Part shown: positions 1-7,850 of the stretch, one piece after another | How the letters are laid out: the number at the start of each line of letters is the position of its first letter | Position numbering within the stretch: the stretch's first letter is position 1 | Source of the DNA: Paenibacillus sp. 598K | GTDB taxonomy: Bacteria > Bacillota > Bacilli > Paenibacillales > Paenibacillaceae | Length of the DNA: 47,023 bases | Reading direction: 5' to 3' | Assembly (NCBI RefSeq): GCF_003851045.1 | Contig: NZ_BFBX01000004.1 | Span: 2,457 to 49,479, forward strand | Program-made: the position numbers and the translations under genes | Notes under the pieces: model-generated | What the model was told of the DNA's origin: nothing | The model's database searches: none | Seen by the model: the letters and a program-made list of their open reading frames with translations, nothing else

Positions 1-623
1 GAGCCGGGCGGCGTCTTGGGCAGCAGCAGCTTGCCGAGTACGACGATCAGCACCGTCCCGGCTGTCAGACAGACGAGACCGATCGGCGTAAATGAGAAAA
101 ACGACAGCTCGCCGAAGCCGTTGTTCATCAAGGTCTCGCGTATGACGATGTTGGGCGGCGTGCCGATCAGCGTCAGCGTGCCGCCGAGGCTGCTGGCGAA
201 GGCCAGCGGCATCAGGAGCCGGCCGGGACTGATGCCTGCGCCGGCGGCGAGGCTGACGACGATCGGCAGCATGACGGCTACCGTCCCTGTATTGCTGACG
301 AACGCGCCCATGAGCGCAGTCGCCAGGATGACGGTAATGAGCAGTCGCGTCTCGCTTGTGCCCGAGAGGCGCAGCAGCTTGCCGCTGGCGATCTTCGCGA
401 GCCCCGTCTGAAAGATGCCGCCGCCGACGACGAACAGGCCGATCATCATGACGACGACCGAGTTGGAGAAGCCGGCGAGCGCTTCGCTCGGCGAGAGGAT
501 GTCGAGCGCGACGAGCACGAGCAGGGAACAGACAGCGACCAGATCGGAGCGGACTTTGCCGCTCATGAACAAGACCGCCGCCGCCGTGAGGATGACGAGC
601 GTAAAGATCATGTCCCAGTTCAT
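1..623 (-). CDS. DASS/SLC13-family anion transporter, N-terminal part (runs off window start)
   Basis: Membrane carrier of the divalent anion:sodium symporter (SLC13/ArsB-NhaD superfamily) type; the substrate (dicarboxylate, sulfate or similar) cannot be told from this fragment. Only the first 207 codons are present, because the frame stays open to the left edge. The protein starts MNWDMIFTLVILTAAAV and shows successive hydrophobic segments. It also carries the family signature around residues 110-155: a SNTGTVAVMLPIV stretch, then an SLGGTLTLIGTPPNI loop typical of the family's substrate/Na+ hairpin. The start is the ATG at 623, preceded by AAAGGAG on the minus strand. The gene is transcribed away from its neighbours and stands alone here. 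Open frames on the opposite strand are antisense shadows. The family call is firm; the substrate is unknown. Confidence 0.88.
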   Translation of the reverse strand, partial: MNWDMIFTLVILTAAAVLFMSGKVRSDLVAVCSLLVLVALDILSPSEALAGFSNSVVVMMIGLFVVGGGIFQTGLAKIASGKLLRLSGTSETRLLITVILATALMGAFVSNTGTVAVMLPIVVSLAAGAGISPGRLLMPLAFASSLGGTLTLIGTPPNIVIRETLMNNGFGELSFFSFTPIGLVCLTAGTVLIVVLGKLLLPKTPPG

Positions 624-1012
624 GGTTTTCTCCTTTTTGTCTCTATGGATTGATCATTTCACTATAGCATGGCTGCCGATTTTGGAACATAGCAACAACA
701 TCGAGCCTCGGTCGCTATACAGATAAGTATAACTACTTTGTGAACAAAAGTCGGCTTTTTTCATCATTTAATGACATGAATCAATTATTTAATCCCATTA
801 ATTAATGGTGTGAAATAACGCGATGCCCACGATGCAAGCAAGGAATACGCGCCCTGAAGCCGGATGTGAAGCTCGTCACAGCTACTGCGGGACTTGTCAT
901 GTGGCTAAAGCGTGTCGCAGACGTTGCAGCCATGAAACTTTCTTGTGGTGAGTCGCGTATAGGTTATGAAGACTTCAAGTGTTAACATGCAACTACGAAG
1001 GGAGGTTGTCCG
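624..1012. other. Intergenic region without a recognisable gene
   Basis: This 389-base gap separates the divergent transporter and small membrane protein. Its centre is AT-rich and holds a perfect 14-base palindrome, CCATTAATTAATGG, at 795-808, which may be a regulator site. No convincing reading frame with a ribosome binding site, no tRNA and no terminator was seen. The right end provides the Shine-Dalgarno GGGAGG for the gene at 1013. Confidence 0.5.
661..669 (-). promoter_or_regulatory. Candidate extended -10 promoter of the SLC13-type transporter
   Basis: On the minus strand the sequence TGCTATAGT matches an extended -10 element (TG-N-TATAAT-like) about 40 bases before the transporter start codon. 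No good -35 hexamer is visible, which is common for extended -10 promoters. Seen by eye only. Confidence 0.35.
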
Positions 1013-1315
1013 ATGCAACCGATATTGCGAGGCTTGGCCTGGATTGGCGGCATTTTAGGGCTTGCGGTTTGCATTTTGCTCATCATCACAGGAAACGTCT
1101 GGTGGGGGCTGCTCGCGCTGCTGACAGGGATCGTTGTGGCGGCCGTGCTGGCGTCGCTAGCACAGCTCCTGGATGTCGCCGAGCACAATGCCGATCAGCT
1201 TGATGCGATTGCAGCCGAGGTGCTGCCGCCCCGAAGTTCCCGTCCGGCCATCGGCAACTCACGCATGAAACGGTTGGAGGAGATCAAGGATTTTACCTTC
1301 CGAGCCGGCGACTAA
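1013..1315 (+). CDS. Small membrane protein of unknown function
   Basis: A 100-residue protein with two hydrophobic helices in its first half (about residues 8-27 and 30-52), each rich in Leu, Ile and Val. A soluble C-terminal part follows, with an Asp/Asn/Glu-rich helix (around VAEHNADQLDAI) and a basic tail. The start ATG is well supported by GAAGGGAGG at the right distance. It probably sits in the cytoplasmic membrane with its tail in the cytoplasm. I recognise no family. It stands alone between divergent and downstream unrelated genes. That it is a real gene is likely from the ribosome binding site and composition; its function is unknown. Confidence 0.7.
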   Translation: MQPILRGLAWIGGILGLAVCILLIITGNVWWGLLALLTGIVVAAVLASLAQLLDVAEHNADQLDAIAAEVLPPRSSRPAIGNSRMKRLEEIKDFTFRAGD

Positions 1316-1411
1316 GCGTGCTCCACGGCCTTGCTGTGTCCATCTCACTGCGTAGAAGCTTCCTCCAAAGGGTAATCTATGTGGGACTGCACAGGAAAAG
1401 GAGTGGAATGC

Positions 1412-2011
1412 ATGGCAAAGGCATTTTTGGAGGCGGTCAAAAGCCGTCGTTCGATCTATGGCATCAGCAAGGAGCAGGCGGGCAGCGACAGCGAGCTGAA
1501 AAAAATACTCGAAGAGGCACTGCTGCACACCCCGTCGGCCTTTAACTCGCAGAGCGCACGGCTCGTGCTGCTGCTGGGCGAGCAGCATGACAAGCTGTGG
1601 GAGATCACGACGGAGACGCTGCGCGCGATCGTCCCAGCCGATCAGTTCGCCTCGACCGAGGAGAAGATGGGGGCGTTCCAGGCGGGGTACGGCACGGTGC
1701 TGTTTTTCGAGGATCAGTCGGTTATCCAGTCGATGCAGCAGCAATATGCCAGCTACCAGGAGCGTTTCCCGGTCTGGTCGGAGCAATCGTCCGGCATGCA
1801 CCAGTATGTTGTCTGGACTGCACTTCGCTTGCAAGGCTACGGCGCTTCGTTGCAGCATTATAACCCGCTGATTGACGAGCATGTGGCGGCAGAGTGGGAT
1901 CTGCCGGAGACGTGGAAGCTGATCGCCCAGATGCCGTTCGGCAAGCCGACCGTCGAGCCGGGAGACAAGTCGTATCAGTCGCTCGAGTCGCGTTTGCGCG
2001 TATTTGATTGA
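1412..2011 (+). CDS. Nitroreductase-family oxidoreductase (Frm2/HBN type)
   Basis: FMN-dependent NAD(P)H nitroreductase-fold enzyme of about 199 residues, a normal length for the Frm2-like subfamily. These reduce nitroaromatics, quinones or similar electrophiles and are often stress-induced. Visible signatures are the N-terminal RRSIYGIS flavin-phosphate segment (near residue 13), the HTPSAFNSQSAR loop (about 42), the AGYGTVLFFED segment (about 90), GASLQHYNPLI (about 149) and the closing AQMPFGKP motif. The start used is the second of two close ATGs, because it is in frame and lies 6-8 bases after AAAGGAGTGG; upstream in-frame starts lack a site. It is monocistronic and ends before a strong terminator. 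The physiological substrate cannot be inferred. Confidence 0.9.
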   Translation: MAKAFLEAVKSRRSIYGISKEQAGSDSELKKILEEALLHTPSAFNSQSARLVLLLGEQHDKLWEITTETLRAIVPADQFASTEEKMGAFQAGYGTVLFFEDQSVIQSMQQQYASYQERFPVWSEQSSGMHQYVVWTALRLQGYGASLQHYNPLIDEHVAAEWDLPETWKLIAQMPFGKPTVEPGDKSYQSLESRLRVFD

Positions 2012-2020
2012 CCGCCATTA

Positions 2021-2048
2021 GCCGCGTGCGCTCTGCACGCGGCTTTTT
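2021..2048 (+). terminator. Rho-independent terminator after the nitroreductase gene
   Basis: A nine-base-pair perfect stem (GCCGCGTGC with GCACGCGGC) around a five-base loop, followed directly by five T residues, ten bases after the nitroreductase stop codon. Confidence 0.9.
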
Positions 2049-2120
2049 GGAGCTGGGCAAACGCTAACAAGCTGGTATATGATGTTAGATATACCAGATG
2101 TGAATTGGAGGCGTGCAAGC

Positions 2121-2909
2121 ATGAGAGAGCATCATCGCAAGGCAGCGGAACGAATGGTCGATTTATGGCGGGATCGCGAGGAGCTGTTGGCGATTATTGT
2201 CGGCGGCTCGGTCGCCAAGGGGACGGCGAGAGCGTCGTCCGATGTCGATGTATATATGGTCATGACCGATCAGGAATTCGAAGCGAGGCGGCGCGTACAG
2301 GATTTGTTCTATTATAATCCCGACATTTGCGACTACGAAGGCGGTTATATCGACGGTAAAATCATTCCTTATTCGTTTGTCGTGCAAGCAGAACAACGCG
2401 GCAGCGAGCCGACGCGGGCGTCGTTCATCGGCTCCGAGGTCTTCTTCAGCCGCATCCCCGATCTGCAGGCGCTCGTCGACCGCATCCCGGTGTACCCCGA
2501 GGCGAATCGCGAACGCAATATGAGAGATTTCTACGCTCAGGTTTTGTTGTATGGTCGCTACTTCGCCAAGCAGGCGATCGATCAGGACAATGAGTTTATG
2601 CTCCGCCATGCGGTCAGTCAGCTGGTGCTGTTCGCTTCGCGCATGCTGCTGGCTTATAATCGCGTCCTGTTCCCTTGCCACAAGTCGCTCATGGCGGCGA
2701 CCGCCGGGGCGACGCAAAAGCCGGACGGCTATATGGACGCTACGGATCAACTGCTGCGAGAGCCGAACAAGGAGCGGATCGACGCGTTCCTGACGATGAT
2801 CTCCGGCTATCAGGAATGGGGCATCACGTATGATCAGGCGGTCAGCTTGTTCGTGGAGAACAACGAGTGGAGCTGGCTCGAGCAGGAGCCTGCGATTCAG
2901 GACCGGTAG
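2121..2909 (+). CDS. Nucleotidyltransferase-domain protein
   Basis: A 262-residue protein of the DNA polymerase beta-like nucleotidyltransferase superfamily. The fold signature is in the first 60 residues: GGSVAKGTARASSDVDVYM, i.e. GS followed by the DxD metal-binding pair. Aminoglycoside nucleotidyltransferases and MNT proteins share this core, but the C-terminal two thirds do not look like a known resistance enzyme, so no drug substrate is claimed. An in-frame ATG lies 14 codons upstream. The start at 2121 is preferred because TTGGAGG sits nine bases before it. The gene lies alone between a terminator and the pyrB promoter region. Confidence 0.75.
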   Translation: MREHHRKAAERMVDLWRDREELLAIIVGGSVAKGTARASSDVDVYMVMTDQEFEARRRVQDLFYYNPDICDYEGGYIDGKIIPYSFVVQAEQRGSEPTRASFIGSEVFFSRIPDLQALVDRIPVYPEANRERNMRDFYAQVLLYGRYFAKQAIDQDNEFMLRHAVSQLVLFASRMLLAYNRVLFPCHKSLMAATAGATQKPDGYMDATDQLLREPNKERIDAFLTMISGYQEWGITYDQAVSLFVENNEWSWLEQEPAIQDR

Positions 2910-2946
2910 CGCGAGGGCATCATTTTTCTCGCGGCGCGATATGCGT

Positions 2947-2952
2947 TATAAT
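2947..2952 (+). promoter_or_regulatory. Candidate -10 element before pyrB-deoC
   Basis: A perfect TATAAT hexamer about 40 bases before the pyrB start codon. The -35 region (T-rich, near 2924) is a poor match. No PyrR-type attenuator structure is visible between it and the start codon. Confidence 0.4.
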
Positions 2953-2992
2953 GTAGGGGCACAATTTTCAGGATCATCAGGGGAGGCTGTCC

Positions 2993-3922
2993 ATGCGACG
3001 TTTATTACATATTATCGAATCGAAAACGATGGACCGCGCGTCGCTGCAGCGGCTGTTCGATATGACGGCGACGATGGAGCCGATCGCGAACAACGGAGGC
3101 TCACTCATTCGCTCGGATAAAATTATGTGCTCGCTGTTTTTCGAGGCGAGCACGCGGACAAGGCTGTCGTTCGAATCGGCGATGTACCGGTTGGGCGGGC
3201 GCGTCATCGGAACAGAAAATGCCGCCGCCTTCTCCTCGGCTATCAAGGGCGAGACACTGGAGGACACGATCCGCGTCGTCTCCGGCTACTGCGATCTGAT
3301 CGTACTGCGCCACACCGAGGTAGGCGCAGCTCATCGGGCAGCGCAGGTGGCCGGGGTGCCAGTCATTAACGCTGGCGACGGTTCCGGCGAGCATCCAACC
3401 CAGGCGTTGCTCGATCTGTATACGATACAGAAGGAGAGGGGCGGGATTGACGGCATCCACATCGCCATGATCGGCGACCTTACCTATGGCCGGACCGTAC
3501 ACTCGCTCAGCTATTTGCTGGCCAACTACAACGACATCCGGATCACCTTCATCGCGCCGCCCAATGCGCGTATCCCGGAGAGCGTCAAGCAGTACCTGGA
3601 CGCGAAGGGGGTCGCTTATGAAGAAACTGGCGATTTGGTGAGCGCAGCCTCGCAGGTCGATGTATTCTACCAGACGCGGATTCAGAAGGAGCGCTTCCCG
3701 TCGGTCGAGCAGTACGAGCTGGCTGCCGGCAAGTACATCATCGATCGGCCTTTGCTTGACCGGATGCATCCGGATGCGCTCATCCTCCATCCGCTGCCGC
3801 GAGCCGGCGAGATCGAGACGGATGTCGACCAGGATCGGCGCGCGGCGTATTTCCGCCAGGCTCAGAACGGACTCTATATCCGGATGGCGCTCATCAATCA
3901 ATGCCTGGGCGCGGACGCCTGA
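2993..3922 (+). CDS. pyrB: Aspartate carbamoyltransferase catalytic chain
   Basis: Catalyses carbamoyl phosphate + L-aspartate to N-carbamoyl-aspartate, the committed step of pyrimidine synthesis, in the cytoplasm. At 309 residues it has the usual length. The carbamoyl-phosphate loop STRTR is at residues 53-57 within FFEASTRTRLSFESA, the mobile-loop KGETLEDTIR follows, then GDGSGEHPTQALLDLYTI, and the aspartate-domain HPLPR near residue 265. The HPTQALLDLYTI wording resembles the enterobacterial/archaeal subgroup more than Bacillus PyrB (inference from memory). A GGGGAGG site precedes the ATG. It is followed 23 bases later by deoC and is not in a pyr operon here; no pyrI-like regulatory chain is adjacent. 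It may therefore be a second ATCase beside a canonical one elsewhere in the genome. Confidence 0.93.
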   Translation: MRRLLHIIESKTMDRASLQRLFDMTATMEPIANNGGSLIRSDKIMCSLFFEASTRTRLSFESAMYRLGGRVIGTENAAAFSSAIKGETLEDTIRVVSGYCDLIVLRHTEVGAAHRAAQVAGVPVINAGDGSGEHPTQALLDLYTIQKERGGIDGIHIAMIGDLTYGRTVHSLSYLLANYNDIRITFIAPPNARIPESVKQYLDAKGVAYEETGDLVSAASQVDVFYQTRIQKERFPSVEQYELAAGKYIIDRPLLDRMHPDALILHPLPRAGEIETDVDQDRRAAYFRQAQNGLYIRMALINQCLGADA

Positions 3923-3945
3923 TCATCAAGAGGAGGAGCGAAGAC

Positions 3946-4749
3946 ATGGAAGAAACGAATCAGAACGAACAGACGACCAACTGGCGCGAACGCGTCATCC
4001 GCCAACTGATGGAGCAGGGCGCGATAGTCGCGGCAGACCGCGCCGATCGCCCGACAACGCTCGGCGTCCGCCAACCGTCGGATGAGAGCGATCTGGCGGC
4101 GCGCATCGATCATACGCTGCTGAAGCCCGAGGCGACCCGGGAGCAGATTGTACAGCTATGTCAGGAGGCGAAGGCGCATCGCTTCGCAACTGTATGCGTC
4201 AATGGCGCCTGGACAGCGCTAGCCGCTGAGCTGCTGCACGAGAGCGGCGTAGGCGTCGCTACGGTCATCGGCTTCCCGCTCGGCGCGATGGCGACTCGGG
4301 CCAAGGTGTTCGAGGCTCGCTGCGCGATCGACAGCGGCGCGACCGAGCTGGATATGGTGCTGCATGTCGGGGCGCTCAAGTCCGGCTTGCTGGCCGACGT
4401 CTATGAGGATGTCCGCCAGGTCGTCGAGGCGGCAGCGGGACGAGCGCTCGTCAAGGTCATCCTTGAGACCGGAGCGCTCAGCGATGAGGAGAAGATCGTC
4501 GCCAGCATTATCTGCGATCTGGCCGGTGCGGATTATGTGAAGACGTCGACCGGGTTTGGGCCTGGCGGCGCGACGGAGGCCGATGTGTCGCTCATGAACC
4601 GACATACGTCCGCAGGCGTCCTGGTAAAGGCGTCCGGCGGCGTCCGCACCACAGAGGCGGCGCAGGCCATGCTCCGCGCAGGCGCGAGCCGTCTCGGGAC
4701 GAGCTCCGGCGTTCAGCTCGTCACAGGCGGCAGCGGCAGCGGCTACTGA
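3946..4749 (+). CDS. deoC: Deoxyribose-phosphate aldolase
   Basis: Class I aldolase that cleaves 2-deoxyribose-5-phosphate to glyceraldehyde-3-phosphate and acetaldehyde in nucleoside salvage. The core motifs are present: IDHTLLKPEAT, TVCVNGAW, VIGFPLG, ELDMVLHVGALKSG, VKVILETG, then the Schiff-base lysine in YVKTSTGFGPGGAT and VKASGGVRT near the C-terminus. The start at 3946 is chosen because AGAGGAGGAG lies just before it. This still gives 267 residues, about 40 more than typical Bacillus DeoC, owing to a polar N-terminal extension (residues 1-45) of unknown role. It is cotranscribed with pyrB, which pairs pyrimidine synthesis with deoxyribose salvage. A bidirectional terminator follows. 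Confidence 0.94.
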   Translation: MEETNQNEQTTNWRERVIRQLMEQGAIVAADRADRPTTLGVRQPSDESDLAARIDHTLLKPEATREQIVQLCQEAKAHRFATVCVNGAWTALAAELLHESGVGVATVIGFPLGAMATRAKVFEARCAIDSGATELDMVLHVGALKSGLLADVYEDVRQVVEAAAGRALVKVILETGALSDEEKIVASIICDLAGADYVKTSTGFGPGGATEADVSLMNRHTSAGVLVKASGGVRTTEAAQAMLRAGASRLGTSSGVQLVTGGSGSGY

Positions 4750-4785
4750 TTTTATGCTGCGAGGGCGGAGTCGCCCCATGCAAAT

Positions 4786-4827
4786 AGGACCCCCATCGTC
4801 GCTTCAGAGCGGGATGGGGGTCCTTTC
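4786..4827. terminator. Bidirectional terminator between deoC and the convergent stress protein
   Basis: A perfect 12-base-pair stem (AGGACCCCCATC at 4786-4797 pairing with GATGGGGGTCCT at 4813-4824) followed by TTCGTT on the plus side and ATTTG on the minus side. It sits between two convergent genes, so it probably serves both. Confidence 0.8.
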
Positions 4828-4856
4828 GTTACTGGCCATGGAACCTGGACCGCCGA

Positions 4857-5507
4857 TTACTTCTTCACCTTGCCGGTGATGACGGACGAGTCGGTTACCT
4901 TGCCCCTATTGATTTTGGCGTAGATATACGAGCCCTCGACCTCCATTTTGAACAGGCCGCATTCGAACTCGGTGTGCAGATCCTTGAAAAATACGCCCTC
5001 GCGCACATCCTTGCCCTCCGGCGCTTCGCTCAGATGGAAGGTGTCGCCGGAGCGAACGAGGTAAGCCTTGACCCCTTGCTCATGCGTCTCCTCCAGCTGG
5101 TCCACCGAGCGTTTGACGGCGACGATATGGATGTCGATCGCGCCGACGCGATTCAGCAGGTTGTTGACGAGCGACCCCTTGGTCATTTGCTGCCAGAGCG
5201 TCTGCCCGGACTGGCCGAGGACGAGCTGCGTAATTTTTTTCTCTTCGGCTACTTTGATGATCGCATCGGCGATCTTCCGGTCCTTGCATTCCTTGTTAAT
5301 AAATTCGCCGCCTGCTTCTTCAACCATCTTTTTCCACACGGATACGTAGCGGACCTCATCCATATCCAGCTCCTCATCCGGCACGGTGTCGACGCGCAAC
5401 ACATAGAGCGGACAATTGAGCAGCTGCGAGAGCCGGATTCCCCGTTTAATCAACCGTTCGCCGGTTGGACCATAATATACGCATACCATAATGCTTTCCG
5501 TATTCAT
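4857..5507 (-). CDS. Stand-alone KdpD-type universal stress domain protein
   Basis: A 216-residue cytoplasmic protein. Residues 5-140 match the UspA-like domain found inside KdpD potassium-sensor kinases: IMVCVYYGPTGERLIKRG at the start, ADAIIKVAEE and VLGQSGQTLWQQMTKGSLV (a nucleotide-binding-like GxSGxT...GS loop), then DIHIVAVKR. There is no KdpD N-terminal domain, membrane segment or kinase domain. The last 75 residues form an unrecognised beta-rich extension. The ATG at 5507 has AAAGGAG about 13 bases upstream, a rather long spacing. The gene is monocistronic and convergent to deoC. A role in nucleotide or K+/stress sensing is plausible but inferred only from the domain. Confidence 0.78.
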   Translation of the reverse strand: MNTESIMVCVYYGPTGERLIKRGIRLSQLLNCPLYVLRVDTVPDEELDMDEVRYVSVWKKMVEEAGGEFINKECKDRKIADAIIKVAEEKKITQLVLGQSGQTLWQQMTKGSLVNNLLNRVGAIDIHIVAVKRSVDQLEETHEQGVKAYLVRSGDTFHLSEAPEGKDVREGVFFKDLHTEFECGLFKMEVEGSYIYAKINRGKVTDSSVITGKVKK

Positions 5508-5657
5508 TGATTCGATAATTCTCCTTTCTCGCCACCATTGTCCTATTAAGTTACGCTATTTCGCGTGCAATTTCAAATGATACGCGCCATTTTTAGTGAA
5601 AATGTCAGAAACAAGCTGGAATCCCTTGTTCCAGGCGGCGAAATGGCGCGAAAACAC

Positions 5658-5686
5658 TTGTTAATGATAAACATTCTCATTATAAT
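5658..5686 (+). promoter_or_regulatory. Fur-box-containing promoter of the kinase-regulator-binding protein operon
   Basis: TTGTTA (5658-5663), a 17-base spacer and a perfect TATAAT (5681-5686) form a good vegetative promoter. The spacer and -10 contain GATAAACATTCTCATTATA (5666-5684), matching 14 of 19 positions of the Fur consensus GATAATGATAATCATTATC; as a 7-1-7 box TGATAAA-C-ATTCTCA matches 12 of 14. Fur bound here would block polymerase, so the operon should be expressed under iron limitation. Confidence 0.7.
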
Positions 5687-5736
5687 GACAATGAACCGAT
5701 CTGGGATTATGGACAAGCTGCGAAAGGAATCGGACC

Positions 5737-6405
5737 ATGAAAAGAGTGCTTCTCATCGAAGACGAAAGAAATATGGCGCGCTTCATCGAGCTCGAGCTGC
5801 GGCATGAAGGCTTCGAGGTCGCCGTCGCTTATGACGGCCGGACCGGACTGGAGCGCGCGCTCGGCGAGCCCTGGGATGTGGTGCTGCTCGATTTGATGCT
5901 GCCAGGGCTGGACGGATTGGAGCTCTGCAGGCAGCTGAGGGGGATCAAGAGGACGCCCATCGTCATGCTGTCGGCTAGGGACGCTGTGGCGGATCGGGTG
6001 TCGGGTCTTGACCTGGGCGCGGATGACTATATCCCGAAGCCGTTTGCGATGGAGGAGCTGCTGGCTCGCATCCGCGTGATCTTCCGCCGGCAGGAGGAGG
6101 ATCGCCAATATCTCGTGTACCAGGATCTGAGCATGGATCTGGCGACCCGAAGCGTGACGCGCGGTATAGAGCGTCTCGCCCTGACCAAGCGAGAGTACGA
6201 TCTGCTGGCCGCATTTATGCAATATCCAAATCGCGCGCTCTCGCGGGAGCTGCTGCTGGATAAAGTGTGGGGACTGGAGGCGGAGGTGGATGCGAATGTC
6301 GTCGATGTGTATGTCCGCTATCTGCGCAACAAGATCGACGCGCCGGAGCGGCCAGGCAGCTATATCCAGACGCTTCGAGGCATCGGCTATATGCTGAAGC
6401 GATGA
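5737..6405 (+). CDS. OmpR-family two-component response regulator
   Basis: A 222-residue DNA-binding response regulator. The receiver domain (about 1-118) has the acidic pair E8-D9, the phospho-acceptor D52 in LLDLMLPG, a conserved Ser in VMLSA and K101 in YIPKPF. The winged-helix output domain (about 128-222) has LTKREYDLLAAF, VDVYVRYLRNKID and the closing TLRGIGYML. GAAAGGAATCGG provides the ribosome binding site. The stop overlaps the start of the kinase gene (ATGA), so the two are translationally coupled. A Fur-box promoter precedes it and an iron-transport locus follows, so it probably controls iron transport genes; that is inference. Confidence 0.95.
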   Translation: MKRVLLIEDERNMARFIELELRHEGFEVAVAYDGRTGLERALGEPWDVVLLDLMLPGLDGLELCRQLRGIKRTPIVMLSARDAVADRVSGLDLGADDYIPKPFAMEELLARIRVIFRRQEEDRQYLVYQDLSMDLATRSVTRGIERLALTKREYDLLAAFMQYPNRALSRELLLDKVWGLEAEVDANVVDVYVRYLRNKIDAPERPGSYIQTLRGIGYMLKR

Positions 6406-7850
6406 GACGCGGCAGATGGAGACGTTCGGGGCGGCTGCCGCTTCGGTGGAAGCTGACCTTGGGCTCGGCGGTCATGCTGCTCGTCATCTTCGCCATCTAC
6501 CATATCGCACAGTATATGGCGATCGAGCAGACGATGACCGCCCGGGTCGAGCGGTCGATGCGGGCATCTATGGATGCCATGCTCAATCATATCCTCGAGC
6601 GGGAGATGAGCTTCGAGGCAGAGCAGCTGCCTGCGCTGCGCCAGGCATTGCGGCGGCTGGGCGAGCAGGGGCAGCTCATCCGCATCACGGACCGGGAGGG
6701 ACGCGAGACGCTCATCGTCACGGAGGGCATCCCGGAGCAGGCGGCGCGCTCGGCTGATCCGGCAGCGCTCCCCGAGCTGTCGATCCGTACGGATGACGGC
6801 GTCCGCTATATGGTGCTGCGAGCGCCGATCACCGTGCTGAGCTACCAGGGGACGATCGAGCTCGTGCGCGGGATGGACGAGACCGCCGAGCTGATCCGCA
6901 GAGTCGGCCAAGTGATGCTGTACACGGGTCTTGGCGCGGTGCTGCTGAGCGCGCTCGGGGGCGCCTGGCTGTCCAGCCTGCTGCTCCGTCCGCTGCGGCA
7001 GATGACGGCGACGATCCGCCGCGTCCGCGAGGAGGGCTGGCACGCGCGGATGCCGGTACGGACGAGCGACGACGAGATGGATATCCTCATGCGGATGTTC
7101 AACGAGATGATGGATGAGGTCGAGCATGCCTTCAACCGCCAACGTCAGTTCACCCAGGACGCCTCCCATGAGCTGCGGACGCCGATCGCGATCGCGCTTG
7201 GCCACCTCCATCTGTTGCGGCGCTGGGGCGCCGGGGACCCTGCGGTCTTGAAGGAGTCGCTGCAAGCCTCGACCGAGGAGATCGAGCGGCTGCGCAGGCT
7301 GGTCGAAGAGCTACTCATCCTGACTCGCTCCGAGCAGGAGCCGGCAGCTGAGGAGAGCGGGCTGGACGATGCCGGAGCGACTCTGCAGGCGATCGTCGAC
7401 AAGGTGCGGCCAGTCTATGCTGCGCATCCGGTGGAGCTGGGAGCCGAATCGCTCGGCGGCGTGCCGCTGACTTGGTCTGCCGGGCATCTGGAGCAGGCGC
7501 TGATCATTCTGATCGACAATGCGGCGAAGTATTCTTCTGCCGGACAGCCGATCCGCATCGAAGGTCGGCGCGAGGGCGACAGGGTGCGTATCGTCGTCGC
7601 AGATCGTGGCGTCGGCATCGCTGCAGCCGATCTGCCGCATGTATTCGACCGCTTCTACCGGGCGGACAAGGCTCGCAGCGCCGATACGCGGGGCACCGGA
7701 CTTGGGTTGTCGATCGCCAAGCGTCTAGTGGAACGGGGCGGCGGTATGATCGAGATCAGCAGTACTGAGAATATAGGGACAAGCGTAGAAGTTCAGCTTC
7801 CTGTAAGAGGACATACGGGCGCGACGACAGAGAGGAGGAGGAAGCGATGA
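6402..7850 (+). CDS. Membrane sensor histidine kinase (HAMP-HisKA-HATPase)
   Basis: A 482-residue sensor kinase partnering the preceding regulator. It has a basic N-terminus, a first membrane helix (about residues 17-40), an extracytoplasmic sensor region of about 130 residues, and a second helix (about 171-195). A HAMP linker follows, then the H-box QDASHELRTP with phospho-acceptor H256, an N-box LIDNAAKYS, a G1 box VADRGVGIAAADLPHVFDRF and a G2 box GTGLGLSIAKRL. The start is the ATG overlapping the regulator's stop codon. It overlaps the next gene, an iron-binding lipoprotein, by ATGA as well. Ligand unknown; the tight coupling suggests the sensor region may read the ferric-binding protein or ferric iron. 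Confidence 0.94.
   Translation: MRRGRWRRSGRLPLRWKLTLGSAVMLLVIFAIYHIAQYMAIEQTMTARVERSMRASMDAMLNHILEREMSFEAEQLPALRQALRRLGEQGQLIRITDREGRETLIVTEGIPEQAARSADPAALPELSIRTDDGVRYMVLRAPITVLSYQGTIELVRGMDETAELIRRVGQVMLYTGLGAVLLSALGGAWLSSLLLRPLRQMTATIRRVREEGWHARMPVRTSDDEMDILMRMFNEMMDEVEHAFNRQRQFTQDASHELRTPIAIALGHLHLLRRWGAGDPAVLKESLQASTEEIERLRRLVEELLILTRSEQEPAAEESGLDDAGATLQAIVDKVRPVYAAHPVELGAESLGGVPLTWSAGHLEQALIILIDNAAKYSSAGQPIRIEGRREGDRVRIVVADRGVGIAAADLPHVFDRFYRADKARSADTRGTGLGLSIAKRLVERGGGMIEISSTENIGTSVEVQLPVRGHTGATTERRRKR

Noticed and set aside
16..726. Plus-strand open frames at the left end
   Set aside because: They are antisense to a minus-strand SLC13-type reading frame with strong family motifs and a good ribosome binding site.
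2905..2935. CGCGAG...CTCGCG repeat after the nucleotidyltransferase gene as a terminator
   Set aside because: The stem is short with a long loop and no T run follows.
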